From Capillimicrobium parvum (GTDB taxonomy: Bacteria > Actinomycetota > Thermoleophilia > Solirubrobacterales > Solirubrobacteraceae): DNA of 64,000 bases. A program made the translations under genes and the position numbers. The notes under the pieces are model-generated. The model was not told the origin of the DNA. It saw only the letters and a list, made by a program, of their open reading frames with translations, and did no database searches. The DNA lies in assembly GCF_021172045.1 (NCBI RefSeq), contig NZ_CP087164.1, positions 558,001-622,000 on the forward strand, in the 5' to 3' direction. Positions 59,741-64,000 of this stretch are shown here, piece by piece (positions within the stretch are counted from its first letter, which is position 1; each line of letters begins with the position of its first letter).

Positions 59741-61105
59741 ATGGTCTCTCGCATGCGCCGCTTTGCCGGCATCGCCGTGGTCCTCGCTCTGGGCGTCACG
59801 CTCCTGCCCGCCTCGGCCTCCGGCGCGCTGCGCCAGCTGTCCGGGCCGGCGGGGTGCCTCGTCGACCGCTCCATGCCGGCCGGGCAGTGCACGGCGGTGC
59901 GGGCGCTGCGCGGGCCCGGCCCGTTCGAAGGGTCGAACGCCGTGGCCGTCAGCCCGGACGGCCGCTACGTCTATGTCGCCGCGGCCCGCAGCAACGCGGT
60001 CGCGATCCTGCGGCGCGACCGGCGCAGCGGCCGGCTCACGCAGGCGCGGGGCGCGCGCGGGTGCATCGCTGCGGGCGGCGCCGGCGGGTGCGCGACGGCA
60101 GAGGTCCTCGGCTGGCCGAACTCGGTCGCGATGAGCCCGGACGGGCGCGACGTCTACGTGACCTCGCGCGACAGCGACGCCGTGACGGTCTTCCGGCGCG
60201 ACGCGAGGACCGGCGCGCTGACCGAGGCCGGCTGCGTCGCGGCCGGCGGCGCCGGCTCCTGCGCGGCGGGCCGGGGGCTCGACGGGCCGGACGTGGTCGT
60301 GGTGAGCCCCGACGGCCGCAACGTGTACGTGGGGGCGTTCAGCGGCAACGCGGTGGCGGTGCTCGCGCGCGACCGCTCGACCGGCGCGCTGTCGCAGGCG
60401 TCCGGCACGTCGGGCTGCGTCGCGGCGGACGCGACGGAGGGCTGCGCGACGGGCCTGGCGCTGACCGCGGTGGAAGGCATGGCGGTCAGCCGCGACGGGC
60501 GCAGCGTGTACGCGGCGAGCGCGATCAGCGGCGCGGTCGCGGTGTTCGCCCGCGACCGTTCGACCGGCACGCTCGCCCAGGCGACGGACGGCAGCGGCTG
60601 CCTGGTGACGGGCCCGGCCGCCGGCTGCACCCCTGCGCGGCGGCTCGCGGGAGCGAACGCGGTGGCGCTGAGTCCCGACGACCACGCGGTCTACGTGACG
60701 TCGCTGCTGAGCAACAGCGTGACGGCGTTCGCGCGGTCGGGGACCGGCCAGCTGACGCAGCTCGTCGAGTCGTTCGGCTGCGTCGTGTTCGGCCCGCCGC
60801 GCGGGTGCACGCCCGGCCGCGCGCTCAAGGCGCCGGAGGGCGTCGCCGTCGCGCCGGACGGCCGCTCCGTCTACGTCGCCGCGTTCTCGTCGGGGGCGGT
60901 CGACGTGCTGCGCCGGCTGTCGCCGTCGGGCGGCATCCTGCCGCGGGCCGGGCGCGGCGGATGCGTCGCCCGCGACGGCAGCTCGGGCTGCGAGCGGGGC
61001 CGGCGACTGCGCGGCGTGAGCTCGGTGGCGGTCAGCCCGGACGGGCGCCACCTGTACGCGACCGCGTTCGCCAGCAGCGCGGTGGCGGTGTTCCGGACCG
61101 GCTGA
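59741..61105 (+). CDS. Secreted beta-propeller protein (YncE/lactonase-like)
   Basis: A 454-residue exported protein. An N-terminal signal (RRFAGIAVVLALGVTLLPASASG) is followed by about seven repeats of a VAVSPDGRxVYVA pattern (starting near residues 68, 128, 187, 247, 304, 366 and 432). Each repeat is separated by a CIAAGG/GCATA-type Cys pair, which suggests disulfides. It is typical of YncE or 6-phosphogluconolactonase-like propellers, but no catalytic role can be assigned. ATG at 59741 has GAGAGGG upstream. The lack of a nearby operon partner leaves its function open. Confidence 0.8.
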   Translation: MVSRMRRFAGIAVVLALGVTLLPASASGALRQLSGPAGCLVDRSMPAGQCTAVRALRGPGPFEGSNAVAVSPDGRYVYVAAARSNAVAILRRDRRSGRLTQARGARGCIAAGGAGGCATAEVLGWPNSVAMSPDGRDVYVTSRDSDAVTVFRRDARTGALTEAGCVAAGGAGSCAAGRGLDGPDVVVVSPDGRNVYVGAFSGNAVAVLARDRSTGALSQASGTSGCVAADATEGCATGLALTAVEGMAVSRDGRSVYAASAISGAVAVFARDRSTGTLAQATDGSGCLVTGPAAGCTPARRLAGANAVALSPDDHAVYVTSLLSNSVTAFARSGTGQLTQLVESFGCVVFGPPRGCTPGRALKAPEGVAVAPDGRSVYVAAFSSGAVDVLRRLSPSGGILPRAGRGGCVARDGSSGCERGRRLRGVSSVAVSPDGRHLYATAFASSAVAVFRTG

Positions 61106-61115
61106 GGGCGCGGAG

Positions 61116-61176
61116 CGGAGGGGGCGGGATTCGAACCCGCGAGCCGGGGTTGCCGGCCTCCGGTTTTCAAGACCGG
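61116..61176 (-). tRNA. 3' fragment of tRNA-Ser(UGA)
   Basis: Read on the minus strand: an anticodon stem-loop (CCGGT CTTGAAA ACCGG, anticodon TGA), a long variable arm (GCCGG/CCGGC stem), a T arm (GCGGG TTCGAAT CCCGC), an acceptor 3' strand CCCCTCC and a G discriminator. The 5' part, D arm and acceptor 5' strand GGAGGGG, is missing: the sequence before the anticodon stem does not fold as a D arm. It looks like the part kept at an integration (att) boundary, where recombinases cross over near the anticodon. It is not a working tRNA gene. Confidence 0.75.
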
Positions 61177-61327
61177 GGCAATAGTGCCCATTTGCAGGAC
61201 TTTCAGGCCCCGTGGGAACGGCTGTGGGAACGGACCCAGCGCCGCTTGGGGCCCGTGCTACGGTCGCGCCGAAGACCCCTCCAAGCGTCGCGCGGGCGTC
61301 GCATCACGGCGAACGAGGACCGGGACG

Positions 61328-61764
61328 ATGGCCAAGCCGAAGGTGGCGTACAAGATCGGCAGCGAGGCCCACACGGGCGTGCTGTGGGACCACGACGGCG
61401 ACACGTTCGGGACGTCGGTCCGGCTGCTCGTCGGCTACGACTCCGCCGCGGGCGAGTCATCGGGGACGACGACGCCCACGACGGCGCTTGAGATCAGCCC
61501 GGCGCCGGTCCGCGTGCGCGCGACCGTCGGGGCGCCCTACCGGCTGGAGCTGAGCGCCCCCGGCGGGACCGCGCCGTACACGTTCTCGCTGTACGGTCTG
61601 CCGCCCCGGGCCTCAGCCTGAAGGCGTCGCGGATCATCCACGGCATCCCAACGCGGGCGGGCACATACCGCGTCCACGCGCTCGTCACCGACGCGACCGT
61701 GCCGCTGGCGCTGTTCGGCGCGCACTCCTGGGAGATGCGGGTCGCGCCGGCCGCCGCACGCTGA
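61328..61764 (+). pseudogene. Frameshifted paralogue of the beta-helix protein's C-terminal Ig-like domain
   Basis: From ATG at 61328 the frame gives a short leader (MAKPKVAYKIGSEAHTG) then TTPTTALEISPAPVR and stops early at 61619-61621. A two-base addition near 61603, compared with the copy at the end of the next gene, breaks the frame; reading on in the corrected frame gives PGLSLKASRIIHGIPTRAG to a stop at 61764, which matches the intact copy. Three effects fit: pseudogene, sequencing error, or a programmed shift. The domain resembles the putative-Ig (He_PIG) fold. Confidence 0.7.
61469..61764 (+). repeat. Diverged direct repeat of about 295 bp, copy 1
   Basis: Matches 63465-63758 closely throughout. 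Length is 296 bp against 294 bp, and the two extra bases are the frameshift. Encodes the Ig-like C-terminal domain. Confidence 0.85.
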
Positions 61765-61868
61765 GCGCGCACTGCGCGCCGGGCGCGTGGCGAATCCGTA
61801 GTTTCGCCCGCGCGGGCCGCCAGGACCTGCGGATGCGCAGACCGGGCGCGGCGTGGTCGGATCAAGCC

Positions 61869-63758
61869 ATGCTGCGCAGGGGCCCTCTGTCTGCCGTCCT
61901 GGTCGCCGGCGTCGCGGCGCTGTTCACCGCGTCATCGCCGGCTTCGGCGTCGCCCCGCACGCTGACGGACTGCACCTACGCCGCGCTGGCGTCCTCGGTC
62001 GCGGCCGGCGGGACGGTCGTCCTCGATTGCGATGCGACGATCCCGTTCGACGCGCCGATCGTGGTGCCGGCGGGCCGGTCGGTGCGCCTGGATGCGTCGG
62101 GCTCCGCGGTGACATTCGACGGGCAGCGGCGGACGCGGCTGTTGGAGGTGTCGGGGTCGCTGACGCTGGTGAACCTGCGGCTGGTCAACGGGCGGGTGCA
62201 GGGCGCCGCCGGGACGCTTGGCACCGGAGGCGTCGGCCACTCTGATGCGGAGACCGGCGAGCCCGGCGGAGCAGGCGGCGCGGGCACTGCCGGCGGCGAC
62301 GCCGCGGGCGGCGCGGTGCTCGTGACGCAGAGCGGCCGGTTGGAGGTCATCGGGGGAGCGCTCCGCTCCAACACGGTGATCGGCGGGCAGGGCGGAACCG
62401 GGGGCCGAGGCGGTCAGGGCGCCCGGGGCGCGGAGGGCCAATCCGGCTGGGGCGACTACTGCGACTACGACACCACCCCGGACTCCAACCCGGAGTGCTG
62501 GAACTGCTGGTACCCCTATCCCGAGGAGCCGGAACAGTGTGACCAGTACATCGGCCCGATCGGTGAGTCCGGTGGCCCTGGAGGTGTCGGCGGCGAGGGG
62601 GGCGCCGGCGGTCGCGGCGGCCCAGGCGGGACGGCGTCCGGTGGGGCGATCCGCAACCTCGGCAGCACGCTGATCGTCGGCGCGGTGCTTGCCGGCAACA
62701 TCGCCCAGGGCGGACGTGGCGGCACCGGCGGACCGGGCGGCGTCGCGGGCGGTGGTGGTCCGGGCGGCAACGCGTATATGGATCACGATTGGGCGTGGGA
62801 GGCCGGCGGCGATGGGGGCACCGGCGGGGCGGGCGGACGCGCCGGCGTCCCCGGAGCCGGGGGGGCCGGACGCGGTGGGGCGATCTCGGGTTCCGGGGAT
62901 CTCACGGTCCTCGATTCGCGGTTCTCGGCCGACGAGGCGCGCGGCGGACGCGCGGGCACGGCGCCAGCGCCGCGGAGCGCTGGCCCCGGCGGCGACGCCG
63001 GTCTGACGTACGAAGTCCTCGGATACCACTATGAAAGCGGTTCGCCTGGCCTGCCCGGCGACGGCGCGCCGGGTGCGGCGGGCGGCGACGCGGGCAACGC
63101 CGTGGGCGGGGCCATCCACCTCAGCGGCGGCAACGCGCTCATGCAGGACGGATCGTTCGATCGCGACAGCGCGACCTCGCCGGTCGCCGGCGCGGGCGGT
63201 CCGGGTGGCCCGGGTGTGACCGGGTCGACGTCGAGCGGCCCTGGCGGAGCAGGCGGAACGGGTGGCGGCGGCGGCGATGCTCGCGGCGGTGCGGTGTCCA
63301 CGGGCGGGGCGCCGCTGCGGGTGACGGGGCTGGCGCTCGTCGACAATATGGCGGCGGTGGGCGCGCCGTCGGCCGGCGGGATGGGCGGGCCCGGCAACCC
63401 GCCCGGGGCCGCAGGCGCTCCGGGACAGCCCGGCACGGCGGCCGACCCCGACATCTCGGGGGCCACGACGCCCACCACGGCGCTTCAGATCAGCCCGGCG
63501 CCGGTCCGCGAGCGCGCGACGGTCGGCGTGCCCTACGAGTTGCGGCTGAGCGCCGCGGGCGGGACGGCGCCGTACGCGTTCGCGGTGTACGGGCTGCCGC
63601 CGGGCGTCAGCTTCAAGGCGCCGCGGCTCATCCGCGGGACGCCGACGCGGGCCGGCGCCTATCGGGTCCACGCGGTGGTCACGGACGCGACCGCACCGCT
63701 GGCGCTCTTCGGCGCGCACTCGTGGGAGATGCGCGTCGCCCCGGCCGCGGTGCGCTGA
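61869..63758 (+). CDS. Secreted glycine-rich beta-helix protein with C-terminal Ig-like domain
   Basis: A 629-residue exported protein. The signal peptide (MLRRGPLSAVLVAGVAALF then ASPR) is followed by a beta-helix start typical of pectate-lyase-like folds (VVLDCDATIPFDAPIVVPAGRSVRLDASG). Residues ~115-530 are Gly-rich loops (GGxGGxGG patterns) between short strands such as GGAVLVTQSGRLEVIGGALRSN and GGAIRNLGSTLIVGAVLAGN. The last ~95 residues are a putative-Ig (He_PIG-like) domain. Likely a surface or secreted structural or adhesive protein. ATG at 61869 starts the signal; an upstream in-frame extension is not signal-like. Confidence 0.78.
   Translation: MLRRGPLSAVLVAGVAALFTASSPASASPRTLTDCTYAALASSVAAGGTVVLDCDATIPFDAPIVVPAGRSVRLDASGSAVTFDGQRRTRLLEVSGSLTLVNLRLVNGRVQGAAGTLGTGGVGHSDAETGEPGGAGGAGTAGGDAAGGAVLVTQSGRLEVIGGALRSNTVIGGQGGTGGRGGQGARGAEGQSGWGDYCDYDTTPDSNPECWNCWYPYPEEPEQCDQYIGPIGESGGPGGVGGEGGAGGRGGPGGTASGGAIRNLGSTLIVGAVLAGNIAQGGRGGTGGPGGVAGGGGPGGNAYMDHDWAWEAGGDGGTGGAGGRAGVPGAGGAGRGGAISGSGDLTVLDSRFSADEARGGRAGTAPAPRSAGPGGDAGLTYEVLGYHYESGSPGLPGDGAPGAAGGDAGNAVGGAIHLSGGNALMQDGSFDRDSATSPVAGAGGPGGPGVTGSTSSGPGGAGGTGGGGGDARGGAVSTGGAPLRVTGLALVDNMAAVGAPSAGGMGGPGNPPGAAGAPGQPGTAADPDISGATTPTTALQISPAPVRERATVGVPYELRLSAAGGTAPYAFAVYGLPPGVSFKAPRLIRGTPTRAGAYRVHAVVTDATAPLALFGAHSWEMRVAPAAVR
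63465..63758 (+). repeat. Diverged direct repeat of about 295 bp, copy 2
   Basis: The intact version of the domain at 61469-61764; forms the last ~97 codons of the glycine-rich beta-helix gene. The two copies lie 2.0 kb apart in the same orientation. Confidence 0.85.
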
Positions 63759-63787
63759 GCGGCGCCCGCGGCGCGTATCCGGGCGGC

Positions 63788-64000
63788 GTGAGAGGGACGC
63801 GATCTCGGGCTCGTCGTCGGGCGTCGTCGCCGCCAGCCGCGCGGCGGCGATCCTCGGCATCGACCCCAGCCGACAGCGACCGGCGCATCGTCACGGTGGT
63901 CAAGGACAACGATCACGAGGTCAACGAGTGCCTGGCGTTCGAGTTCGACACGGTCGAACTCGACGTCGCCGAAGACGGCGGCGGGCGCAAGGTGCGCGAT
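63788..64000 (+). CDS. 5' part of a hypothetical gene, running off the window
   Basis: An open frame from GTG at 63788 to the right edge (71 codons). The first ~28 residues are very basic; the later part (RRIVTVVKDNDHEVNECLAFEFDTVELDV in parts) looks like genuine coding sequence with alternating hydrophobic residues. The start is uncertain and may be further in. No family recognised. Confidence 0.35.
   Translation, partial: MRGTRSRARRRASSPPAARRRSSASTPADSDRRIVTVVKDNDHEVNECLAFEFDTVELDVAEDGGGRKVRD

Noticed and set aside
61116-61205. Complete tRNA-Ser gene
   Set aside because: The 5' acceptor strand and D arm are not present in the flanking sequence.

Overview
The window is 64 kb of very GC-rich bacterial DNA with dense, mostly overlapping genes (stop/start overlaps of the ATGA or GTGA type), frequent GTG starts and an Actinobacteria-like gene content: a complete 14-subunit complex I locus, a CDGSH protein, DUF1206, an iron-containing redox enzyme and a YbdK-type ligase. 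A deep-branching actinobacterium of the Thermoleophilia/Solirubrobacterales type is my inference; the sequence alone does not prove it.

Layout. 1-5.3 kb: end of a carboxylate-amine ligase, an M20 peptidase, a diiron-type redox enzyme, a CDGSH protein, a small membrane protein and a long ThyX-like protein. 5.4-9.6 kb: a sulfate ABC importer operon (binding lipoprotein, CysT, CysW, CysA) ending against a convergent Rrf2 regulator. 10-26 kb: the nuoA-N operon on the minus strand followed by a DUF2269-type membrane protein. 26-30 kb: a small membrane protein, a cytochrome c lipoprotein, serS, a glyoxylate-reductase-like enzyme and a STAS antagonist. 30-49 kb: a methylated-amine catabolic island with an IclR and a GntR regulator, a PuuD-like hydrolase, a DAO-type oxidase, a GcvT-like protein, a membrane Fe-S quinone reductase, ETF, trimethylamine dehydrogenase, an unknown 141-residue protein, N-methylglutamate synthase (mgsCBA), a GmaS-like ligase and an APC permease. 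49-54.7 kb: a HAD phosphatase, a carboxyltransferase, a BCCP-like stub and a split PEP-synthase-like pair. 54.9-59.7 kb: DUF1206, a lipid-kinase homologue, two PAP2 phosphatases and a ketopantoate-reductase-like enzyme. 59.7-64 kb: secreted beta-propeller and glycine-rich beta-helix proteins, a 3' fragment of tRNA-Ser(UGA) and a frameshifted paralogue.

How the genes work together. Trimethylamine dehydrogenase would pass electrons to the adjacent ETF, then through the membrane Fe-S protein to quinone. GmaS and the three-part N-methylglutamate synthase would assimilate methylamine, and the DAO/GcvT pair would oxidise an N-methylated amino acid and hand the C1 unit to tetrahydrofolate. A near-identical 14-bp motif lies at the promoters of the gmaS-side operon and of the permease, which suggests one regulator, probably the GntR protein.

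The most unusual signal is in the nuo operon. Three junctions (nuoC/nuoD, nuoG/nuoH, nuoJ/nuoK) hold one, two and three copies of a 56-bp unit. Each unit encodes a 19-residue peptide (consensus MRP[C/R]GSS-T----RE---) and joins its neighbours through exact ATGA/GTGA overlaps, so translational coupling is kept. The start codon of each unit sits in a predicted hairpin whose pairing is maintained by compensating changes. A separate 49-bp palindromic element occurs once on each side of the nuo locus, in opposite orientations.
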